From NCBI GenBank assembly GCA_016703225.1, contig JADJCM010000003.1, forward strand, positions 806,001-870,000: a stretch of 64,000 nucleotides of DNA, given 5' to 3'. The DNA is from Lysobacterales bacterium (GTDB lineage: Bacteria; Pseudomonadota; Gammaproteobacteria; Xanthomonadales; Ahniellaceae). Positions 26,184 through 34,683 of the stretch are shown here, one piece after another (position 1 is the first letter of the stretch; each line of letters begins with the position of its first letter). The position numbers and the translations under genes are program-made. The notes under the pieces are model-generated. The model was not told the origin of the DNA. It saw only the letters and a program-made list of their open reading frames with translations, and did no database searches.

Positions 26184-26737
26184 CTACCGCCAGTTCGCGT
26201 GCGTGCGCCAGAACGCCACGCTGCGCGCAAAGGCTTCGCGGTCAATGGCCACGCCGGAGCCACCTTCTTCGACCCCGAGCGCATTGCGCAGCATGGTGAT
26301 CGGCGCCATCGGGGTCTCCTCGGGTTCGGCGGTGTACATGCAACCGACCACGCCCCAGTCGGCATCGATCGGCGTGCCCTCCTTCGCCATCTGCTCGCGG
26401 CTGTAGAGGATCACCACCAGATAGTCCGCAACCGGCGCCCGACGCCCTCGAACCAGCGCACCAGCACCGGCAGCTCGGTACTGTTGCGCGCTTCGTAGTC
26501 GGAGCGCAGCAGGTGCCGGTTCGCGTCGGTGATCGGCACCGTCAGGCAGCGCGTCGAGGTCCAGTTGCGATGCACGTGCAACTTGCAGAACGGCGCGTAG
26601 CCAGCGAGCACCTGCAGCGGCGCGTGCTCGTTGAGGTAGCGCTCGAACTGTTCGGCGCTGATGTCCTGGAGGGTGTTGCGTCGCGGCTCGCGCGGGAACA
26701 GCCGCGGCCGCGCGAACTCGGTCAGCACGATCGCCAT
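26184..26737 (-). pseudogene. DUF3228 family protein, one apparent frameshift
   Basis: The family member is split into two frames. The N-terminal frame (start 26737) reads MAIVLTEFARPRLFPREPRR through LVRWFEGVG; the conserved remainder, APVADYLVVILYSREQMAKE through GVVGCMYTAEPEETPMAPIT, continues in the next frame to 26184. Adding one base to the CCC run at 26438-26440 restores a 184-aa protein. All DUF3228 blocks are otherwise intact, so a sequencing deletion is more likely than decay. It lies 19 bp downstream of the M14 peptidase gene on the same strand, suggesting an operon. The function is unknown. Confidence 0.85.
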
Positions 26738-26756
26738 GGAAGCATGATCCCCGGCT

Positions 26757-27680
26757 TCAATGCGCCGCGCCCAGCACGAAGTCGAGCGCCGCGCACACCG
26801 CCGCCACCTGCGCGGCGATGCACTGTTCGGGCGTGGCACGCGCGCTGTCCGGATAGACCTCGGTGGTGGTGGTGTAGCGCGCATCGGTCATGCCGGCGCA
26901 CAGCCCGAGCGACTTGAACGGATAGGCAATGACGCCCTCCGCCAGTACCTTGGAGCCGATGATCTCGCCACGGGCGTCGGCGGGCGCGATGTGCGTCACC
27001 TTCGCCACCGCCTCGATGATCGCGCGCTGGAACGCGGGCTGTGTGTTGGCGGCGTCGTCGCCCAGATAGAAGCCATCGGGAATGGTGCCGGGATCGAACG
27101 CGCTGCCGTCGCGCGCGGCGAGCGCGGGGCGGAACTCGCTCTCGTCGCTGTCGGTGGTCTCGTGCAGATCGACGTGCACCACGATCCGCTCGCGCCACGG
27201 CGCAATGAAGCGCATCAGCGCCGCCGCCTCCTGGCACAGGCCGCCATCGCGGAACGAGCGGTTCGGATCGACGGCATCGGCATTCCAGCGATGGATGCGC
27301 TCGTACGCCCAGGGGCTGATGCACGGTGCGACCAGCAGGTTGCAGCGCCCGGCATAGCGCTCGGCGTGAGCTTCGAGGAAGCGCAGCGCGCCCTGCACGC
27401 CGCTGGTCTCGTAGCCATGCACGCCGCCGGTAACCAGCGCGAACGGCCGCGCCTCATCCCAACCTCGACTGCGGATCGCCAACAATGGAAACCGCTCGCC
27501 GCCGTACGCGACCTCCCCGTACTGCTCCACCCCAAACCGCCCGCGCAGCGCCTCGATCTTCGCCAACACCTCCTCGGCAAAACTCCGCAACCGCCGCCGC
27601 CCCGCCAACCACGCCGCCCGCTCCGCCGCGCCCCAGGGTGTACCGGGAATACCGATGGGATAGGCAACAGGTGTCGACAT
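26757..27680 (-). CDS. M14 family metallopeptidase (carboxypeptidase/deacylase-like)
   Basis: A 307-aa zinc peptidase-like protein with no signal peptide, so probably cytoplasmic. Zinc ligands are visible as GGVHGYETSG (HxxE) and a downstream His in VVHVDLHETTDSD; the catalytic Glu is likely in TTTTEVYPD. The fold is like M14 carboxypeptidases and succinylglutamate desuccinylase/aspartoacylase relatives; the substrate is unknown. The ATG at 27680 is the only good start. It is the promoter-proximal gene of a pair with the DUF3228 gene. Confidence 0.9.
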   Translation of the reverse strand: MSTPVAYPIGIPGTPWGAAERAAWLAGRRRLRSFAEEVLAKIEALRGRFGVEQYGEVAYGGERFPLLAIRSRGWDEARPFALVTGGVHGYETSGVQGALRFLEAHAERYAGRCNLLVAPCISPWAYERIHRWNADAVDPNRSFRDGGLCQEAAALMRFIAPWRERIVVHVDLHETTDSDESEFRPALAARDGSAFDPGTIPDGFYLGDDAANTQPAFQRAIIEAVAKVTHIAPADARGEIIGSKVLAEGVIAYPFKSLGLCAGMTDARYTTTTEVYPDSARATPEQCIAAQVAAVCAALDFVLGAAH

Positions 27681-27860
27681 GGCGGACTCGCTCTGATCAG
27701 GAAGGACAGTCCCGAACTCTATCGCCTGTCCCCGGCTCCGCGCACCGACCGTCCGGATGATCTGCGCCCACCCGTCATCGGCCTTGCTTGAGCGCCGAAG
27801 GCGCGGCCGAGGTGAGCCCGCGGCATCACCCCGGGAGACAGGCTCTGACCGCTCAATCAG

Positions 27861-27901
27861 AAATTAAATTGCATTTAAGGCCAGGAATCATGCTTTAATT
27901 T
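27861..27901 (+). promoter_or_regulatory. Palindromic operator upstream of the XRE regulator
   Basis: Two half-sites mirror each other: AAATTAAA-TT-GCAT at 27861-27874 and ATGC-TTTAATTT at 27890-27901, with 15 bp between. The segment is strikingly AT-rich compared with its surroundings and ends 3 bp before the ATG of the XRE gene. Autoregulation by the XRE product is the simplest inference. Confidence 0.65.
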
Positions 27902-27904
27902 GGT

Positions 27905-28249
27905 ATGGCCAAGCGCACCCCACCCACCCATCCGCGCGTGCGGCGCCAGATCGAGGCGCTGGGGCAACGCCTGCGTGCAGCCCGGCTGCGCCGCTCGATG
28001 ACCCAGGAAGTGATGGCGGAGCGCGTCGGGGTCAGCGTCCCGACCATCGCCAAGCTGGAGAGCGGCGAGCCTTCGACCAGCCTGGCGACGATGCTGCGCG
28101 TATTGACCGCGCTCGGCCTCACCGACGACATCGACCTGATCGCCACCCAGGACCGTCTCGGCCGCGAACTGCAGGACAACGCACTGCGGCGCGGCAACGC
28201 CCGGCGGATGCCGCAAGCGCAGCCGGCGCCATCGCGCACTGCGCGCTGA
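27905..28249 (+). CDS. XRE/HipB-like helix-turn-helix transcriptional regulator
   Basis: A 114-aa protein with one HTH_3 domain: LGQRLRAARLRRSMTQEVMA, then ERVGVSVPTIAKLESGEPST with recognition helix VSVPTIAKLE, followed by LATMLRVLTALGLTDDIDLI. The hydrophilic C-terminal tail is typical of HipB-like antitoxins. No HipA or other toxin gene is next to it, so it may be an orphan regulator. The perfect-arm AT-rich palindrome just upstream points to autorepression. Confidence 0.85.
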   Translation: MAKRTPPTHPRVRRQIEALGQRLRAARLRRSMTQEVMAERVGVSVPTIAKLESGEPSTSLATMLRVLTALGLTDDIDLIATQDRLGRELQDNALRRGNARRMPQAQPAPSRTAR

Positions 28250-28481
28250 TGCCCGCGGTCATCGACCCGGACCGCTGAAAACGCACCCTGCCCGTTCACC
28301 TGTCTCGGCGCGATGCGTGCGTCATTCATTCGAGCAACCGTCCGCGCCGCCGCGGTGCCTGTCAAGCTGCCACTACTGACAGGTTGCCCGGCACGCACCG
28401 AGCTGGCTCCAATCCAGACGCGCACGCGACGAAGCAGCCAGCGCTTCGCCGCAGGCCCCATCCCATGGTCAGGAGCACGGC

Positions 28482-29471
28482 ATGATCCCTGCACGAACGC
28501 GCTTGCTGGTCGCTGTGTCCCTGGCGCTGGCCCTGGGCGGATGCGCGTCGATGCACTCCTTCACCGAAACCGGCTCGATCGGCGTTTCAACCAGTCTCGG
28601 TGAATCGGAGTCGGGCTACACCTATGTGCCGGTCGATCCGTTCCCGGTCAAGTCGGTCGATGGCGACAGCTGCAAGGAAGGCTCCGACGGGCAAGCCGCG
28701 GGAAAGCGCGTCTGGAAGCCGCTGCTCGAGGCCTTGCCCGACAATGCGGTGCGCATGCTGGTCGAGCAGTTCGATCGCAGCGGTGGAATCACCTACGGCA
28801 CGTCGAAGGCGGGCGCGAAGGGCGAGTCGTATCGGGTGACGGTGGACTACATCAACGCCGACACCATCAATGTCCCGGTTGCGATCACGCGGCTCGCGCA
28901 TCAGGCGAACGGCACGAAGCACGAAGTCGACCTGTTCTCCGAGCTCGGTCCCGAGCATGACCCCAAGCGCGTCAGCTACCGCGTGCAGCGCATCGACACC
29001 ACGGCGCCCGACCCGGACGTCGACCCGCGCGCGGTCTTCAACATTCCGGTGTACGTCGGCGTCGGCCTGCGCGTGTCGGCCAACGTGACGGTGATCGGCG
29101 CGAACGCGAACATCTCGGGCATCGGCGTGATCGGCTACGAAGCCGAAGCCGAACGGCTGCGCGGATCACTCGTGGTGCAGACGCTCGGCATCAACGGCAA
29201 GGCCATCGCCGCAGCGCTGCCGATCCAGAGCGAACTGAACCGCACCACCGCCCAGAACGCCATCGTCGCCGTCGGCTCGATCAAGTCCCTGCTCTACGCC
29301 CAGGAGACCATCACCTCCCCGCGCGTCGTCGGCCTCTACCTCCCCTTCCCCGGCGGCAAACCCCTGGTCAACGCCCTCATCTCCGAACTCTCCAAAAACC
29401 GCGCCGACTGGCCCCGACCATGCACCGTGGCCGCGACTGCGACCACGGATGCGGGCGTGGCTGCCAACTGA
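28482..29471 (+). CDS. Lipoprotein of unknown function
   Basis: A 329-aa protein with lipoprotein signal MIPARTRLLVAVSLALALGG followed by C (lipobox ALGGC). The mature part has no family I recognise. It contains a stretch of small, beta-branched residues (NIPVYVGVGLRVSANVTVIG, GANANISGIGVIG) that suggests beta-structure. There are two cysteines in the mature region (SCKEG, RPCTV). The last 70 residues are Pro/Leu-rich. It probably faces the periplasm or outer membrane. No operon partners are obvious. Confidence 0.8.
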   Translation: MIPARTRLLVAVSLALALGGCASMHSFTETGSIGVSTSLGESESGYTYVPVDPFPVKSVDGDSCKEGSDGQAAGKRVWKPLLEALPDNAVRMLVEQFDRSGGITYGTSKAGAKGESYRVTVDYINADTINVPVAITRLAHQANGTKHEVDLFSELGPEHDPKRVSYRVQRIDTTAPDPDVDPRAVFNIPVYVGVGLRVSANVTVIGANANISGIGVIGYEAEAERLRGSLVVQTLGINGKAIAAALPIQSELNRTTAQNAIVAVGSIKSLLYAQETITSPRVVGLYLPFPGGKPLVNALISELSKNRADWPRPCTVAATATTDAGVAAN

Positions 29472-29595
29472 CACTTCGCGCTTCGCGCTGTGTGCAAGTC
29501 AGCAACGCACCGTTCGCCGACCTGACGTTGGCCGAACCGAATAGTTCTGGTAATTGTCGACACTCGAGCGCTTGTCGATCCCCTGGGAGAACGAA

Positions 29596-30402
29596 ATGGC
29601 TGCCGTACCAAAGCGAGTTGCAGAGCGAGTGGTTGCTGGCCTGAAGCGTTATCAGGCAATCCTGGCAGCCGCGCGAGCGCGCGACGTCAACGAAGCGGAC
29701 ACGGTAACGATCATCAAGGACATGCTCGCCGACGTCTTCGGCTACGACAAGTACACCGAGGTCACCTCGGAATTCGCGATTCGCGGCAGCTATTGCGATC
29801 TGGCGACCAAGTTGGATGGACGCATCGCGACGCTCATCGAAGTGAAGGCGATCGGAATCGATCTCAAAGACCAGCACGTCAAGCAAGCGGTCGACTACGC
29901 AGCCAATCAGGGCGTGGAGTGGGTGCTACTGACCAACGGTGTGTCATGGCGCGTCTACCACCTGATCTTCGGCAAGCCGATAGATTTCGAACTCATCGTG
30001 GATATCGACTTTCTCCAGCTCAATCCGCGCTCAGACGCGACGATCGAGAAGCTCTATCTCTGGTGCAAGGAAGGCTGGGTGAAGTCTGCTCTGGGCGACT
30101 TCAAGGACCGGAAGGACGCGCTGAGCCGGTTCGTGATTGCCGCGACGATCATGACCGACCCGATCCTGGACGTCATACGGCGCGAACTGCGCCGACTGAC
30201 TCCTGACGCGCGCATCGACACGGACCAGATTCGGGAAGTGCTGACGTCAGAGGTGTTGAAGCGGGACGTTCTCGAAGGCGAAAAGGCAGACGACGCAAGA
30301 CGACGAATCGCCCGTGCGGCATCCAAGGCCCTTCGCGCAGCACAACCGAGGTCTGCGCCTGCAGCACAATCCCCACAAGATGCAGCGAGTAGCGACTCAT
30401 GA
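29596..30402 (+). CDS. Stand-alone HsdR_N-type (HSDR_N_2) restriction nuclease-like protein
   Basis: A 268-aa protein with the N-terminal nuclease fold of type I restriction HsdR subunits: DMLADVFGYDKYTEVTSEF, then the PD-(D/E)xK core with SYCDLATKLDGRIATLIEVK, where Asp and Glu-Val-Lys are the expected catalytic residues, and AVDYAANQGVEWVLLTNG. There is no helicase or methylase partner nearby. It could be a single-protein defence nuclease or a relic. The start at ATG 29596 follows GGGAG. It converges on the NACHT/pentapeptide gene with 34 bp between stops. Confidence 0.85.
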   Translation: MAAVPKRVAERVVAGLKRYQAILAAARARDVNEADTVTIIKDMLADVFGYDKYTEVTSEFAIRGSYCDLATKLDGRIATLIEVKAIGIDLKDQHVKQAVDYAANQGVEWVLLTNGVSWRVYHLIFGKPIDFELIVDIDFLQLNPRSDATIEKLYLWCKEGWVKSALGDFKDRKDALSRFVIAATIMTDPILDVIRRELRRLTPDARIDTDQIREVLTSEVLKRDVLEGEKADDARRRIARAASKALRAAQPRSAPAAQSPQDAASSDS

Positions 30403-30436
30403 GCGCTTCCCGCTTTGCGATCCTTTCCAGGTCAAG

Positions 30437-32716
30437 TCAAAGCTGACTCTTCTTCCCTTCGTTCCAGAAGCGGACGAATCTCGAGAATCGCCCTTCGCAC
30501 TTCGCGAGAGCTTCCTCCACTTCGCTCATGTGCCGGGCCAACCGAAATCGTCTTTGCGTGCCAGAGCCGCGATAGGGAACTTCAGCGAAAACCCCACAAT
30601 CCAGAAGCCTGGGAAGTACTCCATCGAAGAAGCTGCTGGCCGAAGCTCCTAGTCTGACTCGCAACGTATCCTCATTGTGCTGCGTGGAACGCATGAATGC
30701 CCGCATCACCTTCTCGACTAGCGTCAGCTCCTCGTCGCGATCAATGATTGGCGCTGCCTCCCCGCCTGGCTGCGAGCTTAAGCGGAATCCAGCTCGAATC
30801 AGTTGGGATGAGATCATGCTGGGATCAAAGTAGGGGGCGTCTTCATCGTCACCAACAGCGCAAGCAACATGGCAGTCAACGAACGTTGCATCTGCAACAA
30901 CGATCCCCGCCAACTCGATGCGCTCGAAAGAACAGTTCGAAAACTCAATCGAAATGAGTTCAGAATGCGCCAATCCAGTGGGGCCAAAACTGCAGTTTCG
31001 GAAAGTCAACTCGCGCAGTCGCCTACCGCGCATGGCCTGCGCTCCGAATGAGAGCCCGTCAAGTTCAAACCCTGTCCAATTGGCGCTTTCACCGTCGGTC
31101 ACCAATCGAATCACCAAGTTGCCCACGTTTTCCGGCACGAACGAGGTAGAGAGCTCTCCCCTTGCGACCGCGGTGAGTAGCGCAACCAGAGATCTCGCAT
31201 CGCGTTCTTGGCGCAAGCATTCATGGATTGCCTCATCGATCGTGACTTCTGCAACAGTCCCCACCCGCAGAAACGAGCGGATCTCTTCCGAATCGCCCTT
31301 CACCAGCGCATTGCCAAGGCTGATTCCGACAAAGAACTGCCTGAAGTCCTCGTGATCGAATCCAATGCCCCCACGACCGCCGAGCGTGCTGACCAATAGA
31401 GCATGGTTTGGCAACCGCTCTGTAACTTGGCGTGCAATGACTGGACCCTTCTGATTCTCCTCGCAAAACATGTCTGCAACGATTTGCAGGACATCAGCCC
31501 GAAGAACATCCGTCGTCGAAGCCCACATCTCCCTAGCTACAGCTGCGAGCAGCCGGGTGTGTTCGTCGACGGTTAAAAGGTTGGCATGTCCGTCCTTGTC
31601 ACGCCACTTCTCCGCGGCTTCTCGCTCGACGATAGCGATCACAAAGGCATGAAAGTACTGCTGAGTCGTCACGCCCATAAGGTCAACCAGTTGGTGCGCC
31701 TGTTTCAGGTCTTGAGCTACATCAAATAGCCTTCTAACGAGAACTGCTCGAGTCAAGACCGGATGATCCTCAGAAAGTCTGGATCGCACAGCCTCATAAA
31801 TCGACTCAGCATCCTTGCGTCCGCGCTTACTCGCGTACTTGAGAAATTGGATCTTTGACCACCGCTTCAGTGCCACACGGGAGAAAGAGACCGACTCTTC
31901 GGACCCGATTGCATCGAAAAGCCTTGCCTGAGTTCTGAAGCTTTGGTACTCAAAAAATGCCTTCCTTGCCGCAAATAGAACCTTGCCTTCAGACTGAAGT
32001 TGGTCAACCAAGTTGCCTAGCGCCGAAACAGCTTCGCCAGACGAGTTCTCAACTATCATTTCCTCAAATCCATCAAACGCCGGAACCACAACGCCCATCC
32101 GGACGAGCTCGATGAAACCATCGAAGAACCAGTACTGGAATCGGTAGGTGGTCATCAATGCGCCGAGCACGACTTCATCAAATCTGAGAAATGCCCTTCC
32201 GCCCAGAGGAATTGGCACTAGCAACCAATCGACTTCTCTCCGCTTGTATTTTTCGGCTATCTGTCTAGCCATGCGTCCGATTAGTGTGGTCTTGCCCTCT
32301 CCCGCATCGGATGTTAGGTAGACGACTTGGGTAGTACCTGGACTCTGACTGGAAAGAAGACGAGTGCAAGCGGCTAGAGCATCCGCCTCTTCGATTGACG
32401 TCGATCCTTGCGCTGATTCGAGGCTCGGTAGGTAGCTAGCGCCCGGAGTAACAAAACTCTGAACCTCTGGAATCGACATCAGTATCCGATCCGCGAGCGT
32501 CTGGACGCGAGCGAGACGCCGAATAATCCAGTTTTGCGCAAGAAGAGTATCGGAGCCTTCGGTTACGTACAGAGCACCTTCACGCATCTCGAAGTGCGCA
32601 TCGATGACTTCATCCATCATCTGCAATATGAACTGCCCGTTGCTGTTCTCAAAATTGGCTGGCGACTCGGAGAAGCATCCAACAACTCGTTTGAAGTCCT
32701 TTACTTTCACGGTCAT
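30437..32716 (-). CDS. STAND/NACHT-like ATPase with pentapeptide-like repeats
   Basis: A 759-aa protein. Walker A (TSDAGEGKTTLIG, about residue 136) and Walker B (GVVVPAFDGFEEM, about 208) with following helical regions suggest a STAND-family NTPase of NACHT type. Around residues 590-660 a series of short pentapeptide-like units (FELDGLSFG, RRLRELTFRNCSFG, SIEFSNCSFERIEL, ADATFVDCHV) may form a beta-helix sensor. No effector domain is visible in this protein; the NYN nuclease gene directly upstream (overlap ATGA) could be it. GC content is lower than in the flanking genes. Candidate phage-defence protein; the role is inferred. Confidence 0.82.
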   Translation of the reverse strand: MTVKVKDFKRVVGCFSESPANFENSNGQFILQMMDEVIDAHFEMREGALYVTEGSDTLLAQNWIIRRLARVQTLADRILMSIPEVQSFVTPGASYLPSLESAQGSTSIEEADALAACTRLLSSQSPGTTQVVYLTSDAGEGKTTLIGRMARQIAEKYKRREVDWLLVPIPLGGRAFLRFDEVVLGALMTTYRFQYWFFDGFIELVRMGVVVPAFDGFEEMIVENSSGEAVSALGNLVDQLQSEGKVLFAARKAFFEYQSFRTQARLFDAIGSEESVSFSRVALKRWSKIQFLKYASKRGRKDAESIYEAVRSRLSEDHPVLTRAVLVRRLFDVAQDLKQAHQLVDLMGVTTQQYFHAFVIAIVEREAAEKWRDKDGHANLLTVDEHTRLLAAVAREMWASTTDVLRADVLQIVADMFCEENQKGPVIARQVTERLPNHALLVSTLGGRGGIGFDHEDFRQFFVGISLGNALVKGDSEEIRSFLRVGTVAEVTIDEAIHECLRQERDARSLVALLTAVARGELSTSFVPENVGNLVIRLVTDGESANWTGFELDGLSFGAQAMRGRRLRELTFRNCSFGPTGLAHSELISIEFSNCSFERIELAGIVVADATFVDCHVACAVGDDEDAPYFDPSMISSQLIRAGFRLSSQPGGEAAPIIDRDEELTLVEKVMRAFMRSTQHNEDTLRVRLGASASSFFDGVLPRLLDCGVFAEVPYRGSGTQRRFRLARHMSEVEEALAKCEGRFSRFVRFWNEGKKSQL

Positions 32717-33417
32717 CTCCAATCTATTTGTTTGTATGCGGATCGACGAACAGACTGGTAATACGCGGGAAGACTTGCACCGCCCGTCGGCACAAGGTGA
32801 ATGACTGCGCGCGCCCTCTGCGCGGCCATGTTTATCCCCGGCCATATATCATCGTCTCGAGAGACGATTGCGATGTGTGCGCTCGCTCTCGTGGAATACT
32901 CAATAAGATCAGCCACCATCATGGTGTCCACCACCTTCTGTTCACCTCGTTCCAGTACATCTGCGTGCGAAACACTGCAGTTCGCCTCTGAGCAACCGCT
33001 CGTCATGAATGCGTGAACATCCGAACTCGGGCATCTAGATGGATTCGAACACTTCACCCAAGGTTGCGACTTGCACAGTATGTTCTTAGGCGCTGATCGA
33101 GAACGAAACGTGTTATCCACGAGCGTGGCTGGGTCTGCAAGAAGAGAGCTGGCGAGCGCCACGGTTGCGAGAATGCGCCGACCCACTTGGCATTGGTGAC
33201 TTATCGGGGAGTACTGAGCGAGATCGGCGCTGATCTTCTGAGCGATTCGAGTCAGGGAGCCCCTCTCGTACCAACCGCCATACAGGCGCACCTCGACTCT
33301 CGAAACGTCTGCGGGGATTTCCGCCTCACACAACCGAAGCATTTTCCGGACTACGTGCTCAACGCCTAGTTGCCTCTCCGAATTGGCAATGTTGTCGTAG
33401 TCAACCACGAACATCAT
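32713..33417 (-). CDS. NYN/LabA-type PIN-like nuclease with Cys-rich insert
   Basis: A 234-aa NYN-domain protein. It opens MMFVVDYDNIANSERQLG, whose Asp residues are in the catalytic position, then VVDTMMVADLIEYST and HIAIVSRDDDIWPGINMAAQ give the remaining acidic residues of the PIN-like fold. Between them lies an insert with six or more Cys (LCKSQPWVKC, CSNPSRCP, SGCSEANC) that may bind zinc. NYN nucleases usually cleave RNA. The stop overlaps the ATPase start (ATGA), so the two are translationally coupled. GAGGAGG lies 8 bp before the ATG. Candidate effector of a two-gene system. Confidence 0.82.
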   Translation of the reverse strand: MMFVVDYDNIANSERQLGVEHVVRKMLRLCEAEIPADVSRVEVRLYGGWYERGSLTRIAQKISADLAQYSPISHQCQVGRRILATVALASSLLADPATLVDNTFRSRSAPKNILCKSQPWVKCSNPSRCPSSDVHAFMTSGCSEANCSVSHADVLERGEQKVVDTMMVADLIEYSTRASAHIAIVSRDDDIWPGINMAAQRARAVIHLVPTGGASLPAYYQSVRRSAYKQIDWR

Positions 33418-33609
33418 TCAGTGTTCCTCCTCGCCAAGAGGGGAGCAATACGCCGGCATGGTAACGCTGGCTGCGGTGTCGGCGACGGGTACGGGTTCGC
33501 CGGCGCGCTGCGGCTTGCGCTCTGCCGTCGATGCAGACGGCGCCGACGCGTCTGTGCACGCGGCGAGCATCAGGGCGACCATGGGCGCGAACAGACGCTG
33601 CGGTTTCAA
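33418..33609 (-). CDS. Small putative lipoprotein, TTG start
   Basis: A 63-aa open frame reading MKPQRLFAPMVALMLAACTD from a TTG at 33609 (or from ATG 33582), with a lipobox LMLAAC. The mature part is only about 45 residues, Ala/Ser/Pro-rich. The stop (TGA) is directly followed by the ATG of the NYN gene, so the two are adjacent with no gap; the ribosome binding site for NYN lies within this gene. Whether the arrangement is functional or reflects insertion of the NYN pair behind an older gene is unclear. Confidence 0.55.
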   Translation of the reverse strand: MKPQRLFAPMVALMLAACTDASAPSASTAERKPQRAGEPVPVADTAASVTMPAYCSPLGEEEH

Positions 33610-33767
33610 GTCGGGGCTCGGTGGGGTTGGCTGCGGTTGATGATGCAGCGCGGCCGCTTGGGCGGCAACTGTGTGGATTGAAGCTGGGGGCTGGGAGAGC
33701 GTGCGAACAAGTTCGCACCCACAAGAGCAGAGCGCACCCACCAGAGCTGAGCGCGACGACGAGAGCG

Positions 33768-34262
33768 CTATTCGAAGCTGGAGGCGAAGAGGGTGTCGGC
33801 GGCGGTGGTGTGGGCTTGGATGGCGGCGTTGATGGCGAGGCGGGAGGGGAGATTGAAGAAGGGGCGGTTGAAGCGCATGGTCGAGTCGCGCGAGGGGCGG
33901 TAGGCGCCGTTGCTGTAGTAGCTGGCGCCTTCGTAGACGCCGAGCACGCCGTCGCGGTGCACGGTGGGCACGGGGGCATCCGGTTCGGGCAGATGATCGC
34001 GCCAGGGAATCTGCGCGGGGTCGACGCGCACGGCGGCGTTGGCGCATTCGAGGTCCTAGGTGGTCGAGCCGGTGAGCCAGTGGAAGCCGCCGAAGGTCGA
34101 GTATTCGTCGCACAGCGCAGCGGCGAAGTGGCCCATCTCGTGCGACTGCACGGTGTTGTTGTGCTCGTCGTTCAGCACCCCGCCCGCGAACACGATGAAG
34201 CCGGGTTCGCCGGTGCTGGCATCGGCGCGGCACCGGGATGCGACTGCGGCGAACTCGTCTCC
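33768..34262 (-). pseudogene. Decayed M64-type metallopeptidase fragment with C-terminal LFASSFE tail
   Basis: The upstream part shows NNTVQSHEMGHFAAALCDEY, a HExxH zinc site followed by a conserved Asp-Glu-Tyr, as in the M64 (IgA peptidase-like) family. After STFGGFHWLTGSTT an in-frame TAG at 34056-34058 interrupts the frame; the same frame resumes with DLECANAAVRVDPAQIPW and runs to ADTLFASSFE, the tail used by other exported proteins here. The N-terminal half and signal peptide are missing. This is therefore a truncated, stop-interrupted gene. Confidence 0.75.
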
Positions 34263-34289
34263 GCGCCGTGGGTGCACTATCCTCGCGGC

Positions 34290-34487
34290 ATGCAGAAACC
34301 TTCCACCGCCGCCGAGATCGCCCGCCGCGCCGGCATCGACCTCGGCTTGCTCGCGGACGACCTGCGACTGAGCCACGAGCAGCGCGTGCTGCAGCATCAG
34401 GACGCGCTGAACCTCGCCCTCGAACTCGAACGTGTCGGACAGGACTTGCGTGATCGATCTGCAACGGCTGCTGCGTCGGCTCGCTGA
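34290..34487 (+). CDS. Small partner protein of a nucleotidyltransferase
   Basis: A 65-aa protein starting MQKPSTAAEIARRAGIDLGL, with GLLADDLRLSHEQRVLQHQD and ALNLALELERVGQDL. Short helical proteins of this type commonly precede a nucleotidyltransferase gene in two-gene (often toxin-antitoxin-like) units. The downstream transferase is decayed here, and overlaps its last codons from GTG 34450. It may be a leftover of that module. The start is the ATG at 34290. Confidence 0.55.
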   Translation: MQKPSTAAEIARRAGIDLGLLADDLRLSHEQRVLQHQDALNLALELERVGQDLRDRSATAAASAR

Positions 34488-34657
34488 GTCCGGCATCGAG
34501 TTCGCCGCGGTCCTGCACGGTTCGAGCGTGCGGACGCGCGATCTCGCTTCATGGCCCGATCTGGCTCGATGACTTGATTCAGGCGAAACAAGCGCTCGGT
34601 CGCGACAAGGACCTGCTGGTCGCGAAAGAACTCCGGGTCATTCGCGACCGCCGGTGA
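34450..34657 (+). pseudogene. Internally deleted nucleotidyltransferase remnant
   Basis: A short frame from GTG 34450 reads VIDLQRLLRRLAESGIEFAA followed by VLHGSSVRTRDL, resembling the N-terminus of nucleotidyltransferases (normally GVEF-VIGG-AA-LHGS-RVTRDLD) but with the catalytic GG and DLD segments lost. A stop falls at 34570-34572. The typical C-terminus, DDLIQAKQALGRDKDLLVAK and ELRVIRD, follows in another frame. An intact relative is at 38642-39145. Confidence 0.6.
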
Positions 34658-34683
34658 GCAGCGGGCAGCTGCGGCCCGGAGGC

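Noticed and set aside
34266..34518. N-terminal extension of the M64 fragment to 34496-34518
   Set aside because: This stretch is antisense to the small partner gene and lacks M64 similarity; the peptidase homology begins only around 34260.
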